A stretch of 64,000 bases of DNA from Methanosarcina sp. 2.H.T.1A.6 (GCF_000979455.1 NZ_JJOY01000005.1:243835-307834), one strand, 5' to 3'; shown: positions 36,262 through 46,401, numbered from the stretch's first letter. The notes: generated by a model not told the origin, from the sequence alone. Program-made: numbers and translations.

Positions 36262-37302
36262 TCAGTCTAAAATTGGCGCCCCATAGGTGAAGTCTTCGAT
36301 TTCCAGGACTTTTTTCCAGAGTTCTTTGCATTCACAGTCTGTTGTACTGAGGTCGGCTGGGTTCTGGGTGAGTGAGAAAGTCCTGAGGGAATCTGCAACT
36401 TCCGGACTGCATATTTTACAGTTTCGAGGGCCGCGCTTTGAGCCTGCCCCGACCGGGTCGGACATTAGAGGGAGATCCGGATGGGCGGCTTTTGCCTTTT
36501 TCAGGATTTCTACTATGCTCCAGAGCCAGGGTGGGCGGTATTGACCTTTCTCCCAGAGGGCTTCGACAAGGGTGCCTTTCTGGACGTTACAGAGGTTGAT
36601 GGATACGGTGTCAGCATAAGGAGCTGCATCATCTATGGAATGTATGATATCTTCCATTGCCTGCTTTTCGGAGAGGAAGAGGGGTTTGAGCATAAGGTAA
36701 GCTTTTATGGTTACTCCATACTTTTTTGCAATTTCTGCTGCACGGACAAAGTCCTGGAATGTGAAACCCTTGTTAATGGAATCTTTTCGGATCTTATCCG
36801 AACTTGTCTCCAGCCCGAACGCGAGTTCGAAGGGTTTGTCTTTCAGGATGCTGAGGCAGGCCTGTACATTCTCTTCGGTTACGAAGTTAGGCCGGGTTTC
36901 AACAAGCACTTTGATGACCCTTGGATCATCTGCAAGGTTTTTAAGGATTGCATCTCTGGCTTCAGGAAAGACTTCCTGTTCGTCAAGGAAACTACCTGAG
37001 GTGAAGATCTTGACCATTAACTCAGGGAACTTTTCAGCTTTCCTCATTGCTTTTGCAAGCTGGGCGATGTAGTCTTCGAGGGATGGTGGCTCACTTGCAC
37101 AGTCATAGACGTATCCGCACATCGTACAGCCGCCGGCTTTTCCCCAGCGGCAGCCTGCACTTTTGAAGATGACCGTGAGGGTCTTTGTCTCTACCCCGTT
37201 TACAAGGTCTGTTCCGGTCCAGCTTGCCGCAGGTTCATTCGTAGGTGATGGCTTGACTTTTATCCGCTGCCGGATATCCAGTACTGCTTTATTAAGGGAC
37301 AT
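36262..37302 (-). CDS. Radical-SAM archaeosine synthase subunit RaSEA
   Basis: 346 residues with an unusual radical-SAM motif C-x7-C-x2-C in AGCRWGKAGGCTMCGY (about residues 50-64). It matches the archaeal family (COG1244) shown to work with ArcS to convert preQ0-lysine adducts at position 15 of tRNA into archaeosine. Further marks are KIFTSGSFLDEQEV, VLVETRPNFVTEENV, and a C-terminal cysteine group (CKICSP and CECKELW). Length is normal. It stands alone between argB and guaA subunit B; the ATG at 37302 is the only reasonable start. Confidence 0.88.
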   Translation of the reverse strand: MSLNKAVLDIRQRIKVKPSPTNEPAASWTGTDLVNGVETKTLTVIFKSAGCRWGKAGGCTMCGYVYDCASEPPSLEDYIAQLAKAMRKAEKFPELMVKIFTSGSFLDEQEVFPEARDAILKNLADDPRVIKVLVETRPNFVTEENVQACLSILKDKPFELAFGLETSSDKIRKDSINKGFTFQDFVRAAEIAKKYGVTIKAYLMLKPLFLSEKQAMEDIIHSIDDAAPYADTVSINLCNVQKGTLVEALWEKGQYRPPWLWSIVEILKKAKAAHPDLPLMSDPVGAGSKRGPRNCKICSPEVADSLRTFSLTQNPADLSTTDCECKELWKKVLEIEDFTYGAPILD

Positions 37303-37383
37303 GGGCGTAGAACTCGCTATTATGGATTAATATTCATTTAATATTCATTTAATATTCATTTTATGATTTACTGCACGATTTGT

Positions 37384-37418
37384 AAAAAAAGTGGATGAAG
37401 CCATTTCGGGCTTCACTT
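37384..37418 (-). terminator. Terminator of the GMP synthase gene
   Basis: Read on the minus strand, GTGAAGCC and GGCTTC-ATC-CAC form a stem with a 3-base bulge, followed by a run of seven T (37384-37390). Confidence 0.65.
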
Positions 37419-37438
37419 TTATCTTCTATTTTCCGGTT

Positions 37439-38356
37439 TTACTCAAACTCGATAGTTGCAGGCGGTTTTGGTGTGATATCGTATACAACCCTGGCGACAT
37501 TCGAAATTTCAGAAGTGATCCTCGATTCGAGTGTCTTGAGGACCTCCCATGGGAGTTCGAGTGCTTCTGCAGTCATTCCGTCCCTTGACCCTACAGCCCT
37601 TACAGCCACGATCCAGCCGTAAGCCCGGACATCTCCTTTTACTCCTGTGCCTTTGCCGAGCACCGCAGCAAAAGTCTGCCAGGGGCAGAACCTCTCAAGA
37701 AGTTCCTCTTCTACTATGAAGTTTGCTTCCCGCACGACTTCAAGTTTTTCCTCGGTAATCTCTCCGAGAATGCGCACCGCAAGCCCGGGACCCGGGAAAG
37801 GCATCCTCTCGCAGATCTCTTCAGGCAGCTGGAGTGCCCAGGCTACTTCCCTTACCTCATCCTTGTAAAGGTCCCCGATAGGCTCAACAATTTTCTTAAA
37901 GTCCATTACGCTCGGCAGCCCTCCAACATTGTGGTGGGACTTGATCCCGCCTTCGGACTCGATTCTATCAGGATAGATCGTGCCCTGGATCAGGTAATCG
38001 GCTGCAAGCTTCTTTGCCTCGTCTTCAAAAACGCGGATGAAAGTCTCGCCTATGGCCTTCCGTTTCTCTTCAGGGTCAGTAATATCCTTCAGGGCTGCAA
38101 GGAACCTGTCCTTTGCATAGACAATATCCAGGTTCATGTGGGAGAAGATGTGCTTTATCCTCTCGGTTTCTCCTTTCCTCATGAGCCCTGTGTCGATATA
38201 GATCGGCTGCAGCCTGTCCCCGATCGCCCTGTAAGCCAGCTCCGCACAAACAGAACTGTCCACGCCGCCCGAGAGAGCAATAATTGCTTTCCCGTCTTTT
38301 ATTTCCTGACTGATCTTCTCAATTGCCTTTGGAATGAATTTCTCGGGTTTTACCAT
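37439..38356 (-). CDS. guaAB: GMP synthase subunit B (ATP pyrophosphatase)
   Basis: 305-residue ATP-pyrophosphatase and dimerisation part of GMP synthase, converting XMP to GMP with ammonia from a separate glutaminase subunit, as is usual in archaea. The P-loop [11 protein letters not shown] is at about residues 27-37. Other motifs are [32 protein letters not shown], and the C-terminal [28 protein letters not shown] (split across the end), typical of GuaA. The glutaminase subunit gene is not in this window. Start ATG 38356. Confidence 0.96.
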   Translation of the reverse strand: MVKPEKFIPKAIEKISQEIKDGKAIIALSGGVDSSVCAELAYRAIGDRLQPIYIDTGLMRKGETERIKHIFSHMNLDIVYAKDRFLAALKDITDPEEKRKAIGETFIRVFEDEAKKLAADYLIQGTIYPDRIESEGGIKSHHNVGGLPSVMDFKKIVEPIGDLYKDEVREVAWALQLPEEICERMPFPGPGLAVRILGEITEEKLEVVREANFIVEEELLERFCPWQTFAAVLGKGTGVKGDVRAYGWIVAVRAVGSRDGMTAEALELPWEVLKTLESRITSEISNVARVVYDITPKPPATIEFE

Positions 38357-38926
38357 TGAAATGCTCCTTAAATGATGCTAAATTAATCTTCCTTTGAAGA
38401 AATGATAGTGATTGGTGAATGTATGAAAATTATTAAAATTTGATTATATATTCTTGTGATATATGAGTCAGTGCATGGGGTTTTTGATATTTAAAGGTAT
38501 AGTCGGAGAAGTCATTGATTTCCTTCTTTAATCCAGATAATTTTTAAAGTTATTCTCGTTCTCTTGAAGGCCAGATGTTTACCTGTTTTTACTATTTTTC
38601 CTTAATGTCCAAAGTTTCTCAGGACCCTCTGGAAACTATCTTTATTTTATCCGACTATCCAGTAACTTACTGGCTGGTAAGATCTCTCTGGATGGCGTAA
38701 AATTTTATTTCTTCAAGAGGTGTATGAAAAATGCGGGTAGTGGCAGGGAATTAAAAGACCAGAGAGAATAGATTGGGCAAAAATCAATGAAAGAAACTTC
38801 TATGAGAGTTTTTTAAGCCCTGAAATTACCTTCTAACCCCCTCCAAAAAACCAAAAATTACAATTATATATTAAGCTTCTCCAAAATATTGTTATTAAAA
38901 AGATCGGATGGGAGTTAGTGATAGGA
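38357..38926. other. Intergenic region downstream of the GMP synthase start
   Basis: AT-rich, no gene. A TATA-like ATTATATATT (about 38862-38871) lies ahead of the small frame at 38927. Confidence 0.5.
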
Positions 38927-39070
38927 ATGGGCAGTGAAAACTATGAAATTATTGATAAACTTGAGAATATTGCAAAATCCCTGCAGAGCATGGCAGAATC
39001 TCAGAAGAGAATGGTTGATATTCTGGAGTTGATGGTACAGGAAAAAGAAATTATAGATTTGAAGAAATGA
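38927..39070 (+). CDS. Small coiled-coil protein, 47 residues (candidate)
   Basis: Short frame MGSENYEIIDKLENIAKSL... to IIDLKK. Hydrophobic residues fall at heptad positions (IIDKLENIAKSLQSMAE, RMVDILELMVQEKEII), which predicts a single amphipathic helix or coiled coil. GGAG at 38911-38914 is 12 bases upstream, a little far, and a TATA-like string lies at 38862-38871. An in-frame GTG at 38918 is a less likely start. I recognise no family. Small coiled-coil proteins of this type often act as adaptors, but no function can be claimed. Confidence 0.5.
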   Translation: MGSENYEIIDKLENIAKSLQSMAESQKRMVDILELMVQEKEIIDLKK

Positions 39071-39527
39071 GGATATGTCAAAAGTAAAAAGTAATATTAA
39101 GCGAAAAAACATCAGTATCATAAGTGCTGATTTGGATCATAAGTGTTGATTTTAATTTAACTGGGGGACTTTTGCTTCAGCAGTTAAAGGGGTTTTCCGG
39201 GGAAGATTGCTGTGAAGTACCAGGTTTATTTTCAGGCCTGAAAAGATACCGGAAATTTTGAAAACGGAAAAATAAACTTCATATTTGTTTTTTCCGGAGT
39301 ATTTGTTTGATGCCCCCATTTCACCTGGAAATTTCTTATCATGTATTTATTTTAAATTTTGATCGTAAATATATGAAAACCCATATATATTATCCAAAAG
39401 ACGGTGCATAAATCGAAAAATAGGGGATATAATAAACAACCCGATACTAAATACTCATGTTTCTGAATATTTGTTCTTGCATTTATAAATCAGTACATCT
39501 CAAATTAAGAACAGAGGAGTTGGAACT
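39071..39527. other. AT-rich intergenic region
   Basis: No gene. A TATA-like TTTATAAAT at 39482-39490 precedes the small membrane frame at 39528. Confidence 0.5.
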
Positions 39528-39623
39528 TTGAATACAGAAAAAGCGTTAAAGTTATGGATGGCTCTGATGTTTATACTGATGCTTGGAGTGCTGTTTATTC
39601 TACTTATGGTAATCGCTGGCTAA
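39528..39623 (+). CDS. Very small membrane protein, 31 residues (candidate)
   Basis: Frame starts at TTG 39528 with a strong GAGGAG site (39514-39519) 8 bases upstream and a TATA box (39482-39490) at the right distance. The peptide has a charged N-terminus (MNTEKALKLW) and one hydrophobic segment of about 20 residues rich in Met, Leu and Ile, ending at TAA 39621-39623. Promoter, binding site and a clean membrane helix together make it more likely than chance. Function unknown; comparable small proteins are often subunits of membrane complexes. Confidence 0.55.
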   Translation: MNTEKALKLWMALMFILMLGVLFILLMVIAG

Positions 39624-40733
39624 TCATAAACAGCATCGGATAAAAGATCTTTTCTTGTCTTGATAGGGGACTTTTAGCGGGATTTTTATCCAACTTTTTA
39701 AAATGAAGTTTTATATATCAATTTCTTTGAACATTTCATTTTGTTTTGTCCGGATGACCATATACCTGAAGGCACATGGATACGAGGTTAACTGAGAATT
39801 GAGGTCGGCTGAATATAAAATCGGCTGAATATAAAATTATAGTCGAATAGTAAAAGTCAGTACTTAAAAGAAGGTATTTTGCAAATGGTGGAAGTAAAGA
39901 TCGATATGTGCGGCCATATTTCTTCCCCCTCATTCTTTTACCTCTTATCAGGCACTGACTTCCCAGGCGCTGAGGATGCCTGATTTTAGAGGTTATGGTA
40001 TCCGCTCCATTCCCCCCTTTCTTTACTTCCACATTTGCTTTTCCGCGTTAGCGGCCTCGCCTTTTCTTCTTAAGTCCTATCATCTCATGAAGAAAAGGCA
40101 CCATCATCGTTATGTTTATGTGAGGTTTTGTTCTATAGTCCGGGATTTCAAGTGTCGCGGTACTGGGGACAGGAGTGCTCTTCATGTTCAGGGAATAACC
40201 TTCATGTTCAGAGAATAACCCTGGTCAACATTCGGAATAAAAGGATCGCTTAATCTGCAGTTCTCCCGGTTGCCTTCCGGACTTCAATTCCAGAGTTAAC
40301 CGGTTTCAAATCTGAGGCATTCTCTCAACATAACTAATTTCCCAATATAGTTAAACACCATCATCACATAAATTTCTTTCTGGAGTGGTGCTCTGAATTA
40401 TCTCAGTAAATCAGCTCCTGATTTTTATCTCCGCAGGTTTAAAAAAGAAATTTATCTCTCGTTTTTTGAAAGCAAATGAATACCTTTTTGATATCCGGAT
40501 GTAAATACTTTCAACCCGCATACCTGCAACTTAAATAAGATGAACCCAAAACACCACAGCGTTGCGGCTTCACAACTAAAGCATAGCTATTGCGCAAGTG
40601 TTATAAATTGATGTCATGGGGACATCTATTTCATATATACGTTGACTTTCAAATAATACGGTGACCTTCAAAGATCTTCCTGGAATTTTATATTCTGGCA
40701 TGGTACGAGTTCTGCAAACTCAGGGATGAGATA
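39624..40733. other. Gene-free stretch upstream of recQ
   Basis: No supportable gene. It includes a 20-bp tandem repeat (40181-40220) and a hairpin GATGTC-ATGGG-GACATC (40610-40626) about 110 bases before recQ. Confidence 0.55.
40181..40220. repeat. 20-bp tandem repeat, two copies
   Basis: TTCATGTTCAGGGAATAACC is followed directly by the same sequence with one change (G to A at unit position 12). Confidence 0.9.
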
Positions 40734-43640
40734 ATGGGCATTGATTACGGAGTATTGAGAGATAGTAAAAATGAGCTTGAGTCCAGGGTATTGATGTCTG
40801 CCAGAATGTACTCTGTACTCCGCCAGTACTTCGGATATACTGCTTTTCGCCCCCTTCAGGAGGAAATTATCAGGGACGTCCTGGACCGAAAAGATGTCTT
40901 CGTGCTCATGCCTACAGGAGGGGGCAAGTCGATCTGCTACCAGCTGCCTGCCCTTCTCCTGGATGGGGTCACTGTCGTGGTTTCTCCCCTGATTTCTCTG
41001 ATGAAAGACCAGGTTGACGGGCTTGATGCAAATGGGATTGCAGCGGCCTGTATGAACAGTACCCAGAGTGCAAGAGAAATCCGGGATGTTAAAACAGCTT
41101 TTCTGGAAAACAGGTTGAAGATACTTTATATTGCACCCGAACGGCTCATGATGCCCGGGACTTTTGCCTTCCTGAAGAAAGGCAAGGTTAGCCTTTTTGC
41201 AATCGACGAGGCACACTGTATTTCGGAATGGGGCCATGACTTCCGGCCTGAGTACCGAAAAATGAAACTTCTTAGGGACCCGAAGACCGGCTTTCCTGAT
41301 GTGCCGGTTATTGCACTCACGGCTACAGCCACCGACAGGGTCCGAAAAGACATCATATCCCAGCTTGGACTTGATATTGATCAGGAAAAAGGTCCTTACG
41401 TTGCCAGCTTTAACCGGAGCAACCTTTACTATGAGGTCAGGCCAAAAAAAGATACTTTTTCAGAGATTACTGACTACCTGCGCAGGCACAGGGGAGAAGC
41501 CGGAATCATCTATTGCCAGAGCCGGAACAACGTGGAAAACCTTACAAAAAAGCTGAATATTGCCGGGTTCAGGGCTCTTTCCTATCATGCCGGACTTTCA
41601 GATTCCGAACGTGCCCGAAACCAGGAGATGTTCATAAAAGATGATGTGGACATAATAGTGGCCACAATCGCTTTCGGGATGGGGATTGACAAGTCCAATG
41701 TCCGGTTTGTAATACACTATGACCTTCCCCGGAATCTTGAAAGTTATTACCAGGAAACAGGAAGAGGGGGCCGGGACGGCAGCCCATGCGAATGCATCCT
41801 TTTTTTCAGCAGGGGAGACCGCTTTAAAATTGAGTACTTCATCGCACAGAAAACAAATGAGAAAGAAAAGGATATCTCTCTTGTGCAGTTAAGGCAGATG
41901 GTGGCCTACTGCGAAGGAAATAAGTGCAGGCGCCAGACTCTCATGGAATATTTCGGTGAAGAGTTTCCAGCGTCATGCGGTAACTGTGATACCTGCCTCA
42001 GGCCTAAAGACACTTTTGACGGGACCGAAGCTGCCAGGAAACTGGTCGTCTGTGTCCAGGAACTGAATCAGCGTTTCGGCACCAATTATGTTATTGATGT
42101 GCTCACAGGCTCAAAGAATAAAAAGATCATACAAAATCACCATGAACGGCTGAAGTCCCACGGCAACGGGCGGGAGTTTACAAAGGAGCAGTGGAGGGCT
42201 CTGGCCTCCGAAATGACAAATACCGGGCTTCTGGATGTAAGCGGAGCCCAGTATCCTGTTCTGAAACTGAATGCCATGAGCAGAAAAATTTTGAAGGGAG
42301 CGGAGAGCGTTGAGCTTGTCTGTCCTGAGGGTTTCATACCCGGGGCTGAAAAGCGTTTTATACCGCCAGCGCCGGCAGGCAAAATTACAGGAAAAGACGA
42401 AGATAATATACAGCTTCCTGCCAATGTATATTCAACTGCTACTGAGATCCTTAAAAAAGCAACATCTGGAGGACTTCCAAAATCGGGGACAGAGCATGAC
42501 CCTATTCTTTTTGAGAGGCTAAAAGCCCTCAGGAAACAGATTGCTTTAAAGAAAAATCTTCCTCCCTATATCATTTTCTCCGATACCAGCCTGAAGGAGA
42601 TGGCTGCAAGGCTCCCGCAAAGCCCTGAAGAGTTTCATTCGATCACAGGGGTAGGAGACCATAAACTCCGGAAATACGGAGACGATTTCCTCAAGGAGAT
42701 CAGGGATTACTGCAATGACTACGGTTTGATTCCGGCAGAGAAAGCTGAAGATTCAGAAGATCGCGAGACTGAACCTGAAAAAAAGAGGAAAGCCTTAAAG
42801 AGTCCCATCCACAAAAGCGCATTTTCAGAACTCAAAATTGAAACCGACAGTCCCAGGATTAAAACTCCCACTCCGGAAACCGGCAAAGAGAAAGCATTAG
42901 AAACCTCATCCTTCGACATGCCCTCCAAAAGACCTCCCGAAAGAGCTCCCGATACTCGCAGGTTGCCCACAAAGAGAGCAAGGTATCTGGATATGAGTAT
43001 CCAGGATTGGTCGGAAGCAGATTCTTCTTCTGGCAGCCTTAATGAAATAAACCCCGAGGGAAATACTCCTGAATTGGTTGACGATATTCCCAAAACGGAT
43101 TGTTCTGACGATTTGTTCGAAAATGGCTCTCTTGAGATGGAACCTGTCGAAGAAGACCTTTTCGCAACAGGTTCTTTTAAACCTGACTACTTTGAGGCAG
43201 ATTCTTTTGAAATGGATTCTTTCGAGGTGAACTCTCTTGAAATTGGTTCCTCTGAAATTGATTCTTCTAAAATAGATTCTTCTGAAATAGATTCTTCTGA
43301 AATAGATTCTTCTGAAATAGATCTTTTTGAAAAGGCCTCTCTTGAAAAGACTTATTCACTCTATCTACAGGGGCTTGATATTGGGGAAATTGCAGAAATC
43401 GAAGGTTTGAGTGTAAAAAATGTGTACAGGCAATTTGAGAGGCTGATACTTGCCGGAAAGGTCAGGAAAATTGAAGGGCTTGTACCTCCTGAAAGGCAGC
43501 AGCAAATAAAAATAGTATTGGAAGTACTGGAGGTTGAACTTGACTCCCTGCTCAGGGCGAGGATGGGGGAAAACTGCCAGGAAGATGAACTGAAGCTTAT
43601 AAAAGCTCTCCTCCTGTCAAAAATGCTTTTCTCAGTCTGA
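40734..43640 (+). CDS. recQ: RecQ-family ATP-dependent DNA helicase with repeat linker and C-terminal HTH
   Basis: 968 residues, longer than bacterial RecQ (about 610). Helicase motifs: FRPLQEEII, Walker A MPTGGGKS (about 59-66), DEAH (158-161) in AIDEAHCISEWGHDF, LTATAT, and QETGRGGRDG. A four-cysteine zinc site (CEGNKC and CGNCDTC) marks the RQC region, and an HRDC domain follows (about 600-665). Residues of about 680-870 are a Ser/Glu-rich linker ending in eleven five-residue repeats. The last 95 residues (SLYLQGLDIGEIAEIEGLSVKNVYRQFERL) form a RecQ-associated HTH domain. ATG 40734 is used; ATGs at 40794 and 40806 are alternatives. It acts on DNA forks and recombination intermediates. Confidence 0.95.
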   Translation: MGIDYGVLRDSKNELESRVLMSARMYSVLRQYFGYTAFRPLQEEIIRDVLDRKDVFVLMPTGGGKSICYQLPALLLDGVTVVVSPLISLMKDQVDGLDANGIAAACMNSTQSAREIRDVKTAFLENRLKILYIAPERLMMPGTFAFLKKGKVSLFAIDEAHCISEWGHDFRPEYRKMKLLRDPKTGFPDVPVIALTATATDRVRKDIISQLGLDIDQEKGPYVASFNRSNLYYEVRPKKDTFSEITDYLRRHRGEAGIIYCQSRNNVENLTKKLNIAGFRALSYHAGLSDSERARNQEMFIKDDVDIIVATIAFGMGIDKSNVRFVIHYDLPRNLESYYQETGRGGRDGSPCECILFFSRGDRFKIEYFIAQKTNEKEKDISLVQLRQMVAYCEGNKCRRQTLMEYFGEEFPASCGNCDTCLRPKDTFDGTEAARKLVVCVQELNQRFGTNYVIDVLTGSKNKKIIQNHHERLKSHGNGREFTKEQWRALASEMTNTGLLDVSGAQYPVLKLNAMSRKILKGAESVELVCPEGFIPGAEKRFIPPAPAGKITGKDEDNIQLPANVYSTATEILKKATSGGLPKSGTEHDPILFERLKALRKQIALKKNLPPYIIFSDTSLKEMAARLPQSPEEFHSITGVGDHKLRKYGDDFLKEIRDYCNDYGLIPAEKAEDSEDRETEPEKKRKALKSPIHKSAFSELKIETDSPRIKTPTPETGKEKALETSSFDMPSKRPPERAPDTRRLPTKRARYLDMSIQDWSEADSSSGSLNEINPEGNTPELVDDIPKTDCSDDLFENGSLEMEPVEEDLFATGSFKPDYFEADSFEMDSFEVNSLEIGSSEIDSSKIDSSEIDSSEIDSSEIDLFEKASLEKTYSLYLQGLDIGEIAEIEGLSVKNVYRQFERLILAGKVRKIEGLVPPERQQQIKIVLEVLEVELDSLLRARMGENCQEDELKLIKALLLSKMLFSV
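43185..43349 (+). repeat. 15-bp coding repeats in recQ (eleven five-residue units)
   Basis: Units of 15 bp encode D-S-S-E-I-type pentapeptides: DYFEA, DSFEM, DSFEV, NSLEI, GSSEI, DSSKI, then DSSEI three times, DLFEK and ASLEK. The four at 43260-43319 are almost identical in DNA, which indicates recent slippage or unequal exchange. Confidence 0.92.
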
Positions 43641-44057
43641 AGGGCCCAAAATAAGCTCTTTTCTATAAATTATTTTGTTTTTCCTTTCATTCTTTATCAG
43701 GATAATAGCTGAATCTCCATCTTTCAGTTCAACTTCTTCAGGCAAGGACAGTTTCATATTGTTTGCTACTTCCAGAACAACAGGAGGATCCGGGCTAATC
43801 TCATACTCGATGCCGTTATGCTGGAGATGGATGCTGGTGCTTTCCCCAAAGGTAAGTGGGTCTCCTCCATTATGTTCTATTTTAAGGGTCTTTGAATCGA
43901 GTATCTGGACATCCAGTTGTGTAAAAGTCCCTGATTTCAGGACTCTTTCCGTACTCCCTCCAAAGAGTACAGCTACCCCCATGAGAGCAAGGAGCCCCAT
44001 GCACATCATCGCAAGGGCAATGACTACAATGCGGTTTACGGCTTTCTCATCATGCAT
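43632..44057 (-). CDS. Archaeal type IV pilin-like protein
   Basis: 141 residues. A short charged N-terminus (MHDEKAVN) precedes one hydrophobic helix (RIVVIALAMMCMGLLALMGVAVLF), followed by a small beta-rich domain. This is the layout of archaeal type IV pilins of the DUF1628 group. The next gene on the same strand encodes a prepilin peptidase, supporting the call. Its stop overlaps the end of recQ by 9 bases (convergent). It lacks the usual glycine right before the helix, so processing by the peptidase is not certain. A decayed relative lies at 8734-9833. Confidence 0.72.
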   Translation of the reverse strand: MHDEKAVNRIVVIALAMMCMGLLALMGVAVLFGGSTERVLKSGTFTQLDVQILDSKTLKIEHNGGDPLTFGESTSIHLQHNGIEYEISPDPPVVLEVANNMKLSLPEEVELKDGDSAIILIKNERKNKIIYRKELILGPSD

Positions 44058-44224
44058 TAATTTACTTAAGAACCCTGAACCCGAAATAGCTTCATCCCCA
44101 TTGTAAAATCAGTTTTCATCTGCCATATTAATTTATTAATACTGTTATGCGCGCCAATGTATAAAAAAGTTTCAAAAGATCACAGGTTCTTAATCAATCC
44201 TTTATCAATTCCTGGATGATGTGA

Positions 44225-45019
44225 TTACTTACCTATAAAAAAATAAAATCGGGAAAGAACTTCCGTCAGAAAATAAAAAACGAGATCTCCGAATATAACT
44301 GCCAGAACAAAACTCACTGTTATGGGAATCATGAATGGAAGTCCTGGAGTTACCCAGATAGTGCTGCCAAGGAGTCCCTGCTCTTCGTGTGCCTCAAGTC
44401 GGGAGAGCATATTATGGTTTACAGTAATTCCTCTGCCTGCAAAAAAAGGATATAACTTCCCGTTATTCAGCTCAAAACGTTCAGCTAGCCGGATGTGCCT
44501 GCCTTTCTCCAGAAGTCTTCGCAGATCTTTAATGTTTGTTCTGTATGCAAAGAGCATATAATATGGTTTTTTGAGCATATCAGGAGTAAAATGAAGGATG
44601 TTGTAACAGAAAAGTCCTAAAGGAACGGCAGCGGTAAGAAGGAATGAATTTTCAAGAACAGTAAGTGCAAAGAGCCCTGCTGGGGGAAATCCAAGCAGGG
44701 GAAAAGTATAGCCGTAACACTCCGGGGCAGGGTAAACCGGGACAAGAGTCCCGATCACTATCAGGGCTTTTGCGTCTGCGCCTCCGAAAATCCTTATCCT
44801 GAAAAGCAGATAAACCAGAAAAAAACTGGAATAAAAAGAAAAGACTAACTGGAGAAGAAAAAAAATTCCTCCATTCACAATTTCATATATTAAGAAACCT
44901 GAAAGGGAAAGAAGCATAAGCTTCCATACACGGTTTGGAACCCTACGGGTTTTCAGGTCCAGGTAGGAAGAGTAAAGGAGAAAAGGCAGGCAAGCTGCCA
45001 ATTTCAAAACTTCTATCAT
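44225..45019 (-). CDS. Prepilin/preflagellin peptidase (A24 family)
   Basis: 264-residue membrane aspartate protease that cleaves class III signal peptides of archaeal pilins and archaellins. The two catalytic aspartates lie in SSYLDLKTRRVPN (near residue 21) and FGGADAKAL (near residue 79, the GxGD-type site with Ala in place of the second Gly). About six to seven hydrophobic segments are visible. The central cytosolic loop (FAYRTNIKDLRRLLEKGRHIRLAERFELN) is large, as in FlaK/PibD-like enzymes. It is upstream of the pilin-like gene on the same strand, with 167 bases between. Confidence 0.87.
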   Translation of the reverse strand: MIEVLKLAACLPFLLYSSYLDLKTRRVPNRVWKLMLLSLSGFLIYEIVNGGIFFLLQLVFSFYSSFFLVYLLFRIRIFGGADAKALIVIGTLVPVYPAPECYGYTFPLLGFPPAGLFALTVLENSFLLTAAVPLGLFCYNILHFTPDMLKKPYYMLFAYRTNIKDLRRLLEKGRHIRLAERFELNNGKLYPFFAGRGITVNHNMLSRLEAHEEQGLLGSTIWVTPGLPFMIPITVSFVLAVIFGDLVFYFLTEVLSRFYFFIGK

Positions 45020-45120
45020 GTGTAGTTTTCTACTCTTTTGATTTGTGTATTTCTCCGGTTACAATCTTTTTTCGTACTGATTTTTATTATTTTCTGAAGT
45101 TTCCAGGGGAATGGCTTTTT

Positions 45121-46401
45121 TCAAAGTTTTTCCCATTTCTTGAGTTCCAGGATTTCTGAGAGGGTTCCGCCCCTCCGGATCTCATCGTAGATTCTCTTTT
45201 CGGTTTTATTGACTTCCTTTGCCCTTCTTGCAAGTTCGTAGGCCCGTTCCCTTGGGACAACCACAACTCCGCTTTCGTCGCCGATTATATAATCCCCGGG
45301 TTTTACAGTCTGGCCTCCACAGGTGATTTCAGCATTGATTTCCCCAAAACCTTTCGGGTCCCCGGCATTGGGAACTGTATTGCTGGTATAAATTGGGAGC
45401 CCAAGAGTTTCTACCTCGTCGATGTCTCTTACAGCACCTTCTATTACTACACCTGCAATTCCCTTATTCAGACTGCTCAGGGTTGCAAGCCCTCCCCAGC
45501 AGGCAATGTCCTTACTTTCATTATAAATTACTATTACATTTCCTTCTTTTGCGATATCAATGGCTTCGACTGTTTTCGCCCAGTCCCCGGCAAAAGACTG
45601 CACCGTAACTGCGGTTCCCACTATTTTTCCTCTTACGAGAGGATGGATGCCTTTCATTGCCCCTTTTCTGTGCATCGCATCCGAGATATTAGGAGTGGAG
45701 ACTTCCTTAAAGATCTCCCTTATTTCCTGGTCTACGGTTCCCCTGGTCCGGATATCTACAGACTCAGGAGAGTCCACACTCTGCCTTATTTTTCTTGCAG
45801 CTTCGGTCACATTGTCAGAACGGGTTATGTTTCCTCCCACTATAACAATCCCGGCACCTGCTTTTACGGCCTGAGCTGCACTTTCGGCATCAAGCCCTCC
45901 AGCTACTGCAAGCTGTAAATTCACTTTTTCTGAAATTTCCATTAAAATGGATATTGGGTCCTTTCCAATCATCTGCTGGTCTATGCCTACATGAACGTTC
46001 ACATAGTCCACACCCAGAGCTTCGAGTTCCACTGCCCGGTTTACAGGGTCCGGAGCCGAGATAAGGTCTGCCATCAGCCTGATCCCATATTTGTGGGCCG
46101 AACGGAGCGCGTCAAGAATTGTGGAATCATCTGCACTGCCGAGGATGATGGCTACGTCTGCCCCGGCTTTTGCAGCCATTTCGACTTCCATGGCTCCTGT
46201 ATCTACGGTTTTCATGTCGGCAAGAATTGTCCTGTCCGAAAAAGCTTTTCTCATGGCACGGATAGCGTTCATGCCCTCACTTTTGATCAGGGGGGTCCCG
46301 ATCTCGATCCAGTCAGCACCTCCGGCGATTGCTTCCTTTGCAATCTCAACTGAGCGGTCAAGTTCCAGAAGATCAAGTGCAACCTGAATTATGGGAACGA
46401 T
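45121..46401 (-). CDS. Bifunctional 3-hexulose-6-phosphate synthase / RraA-like protein, apparent ATC start
   Basis: Domain 1 (about 210 residues) is 3-hexulose-6-phosphate synthase, which in archaea links formaldehyde and ribulose 5-phosphate metabolism: [36 protein letters not shown], and VAGGLDAES. Domain 2 (about 216-426) is an RraA/regulator of RNase E-like or aldolase-type fold: [39 protein letters not shown]. The first in-frame ATG (46272) would remove the first beta-strand and active-site region. Homologous sequence [20 protein letters not shown] continues upstream to codon ATC at 46399-46401, which sits four bases after GAGGTGA. No ATG, GTG or TTG lies in frame there. I therefore place the start at ATC; see findings. 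Confidence 0.85.
   Translation of the reverse strand: MVPIIQVALDLLELDRSVEIAKEAIAGGADWIEIGTPLIKSEGMNAIRAMRKAFSDRTILADMKTVDTGAMEVEMAAKAGADVAIILGSADDSTILDALRSAHKYGIRLMADLISAPDPVNRAVELEALGVDYVNVHVGIDQQMIGKDPISILMEISEKVNLQLAVAGGLDAESAAQAVKAGAGIVIVGGNITRSDNVTEAARKIRQSVDSPESVDIRTRGTVDQEIREIFKEVSTPNISDAMHRKGAMKGIHPLVRGKIVGTAVTVQSFAGDWAKTVEAIDIAKEGNVIVIYNESKDIACWGGLATLSSLNKGIAGVVIEGAVRDIDEVETLGLPIYTSNTVPNAGDPKGFGEINAEITCGGQTVKPGDYIIGDESGVVVVPRERAYELARRAKEVNKTEKRIYDEIRRGGTLSEILELKKWEKL

Noticed and set aside
39736..40032. 98-codon minus-strand frame
   Set aside because: No binding site and no recognisable domain; overlaps other random frames.
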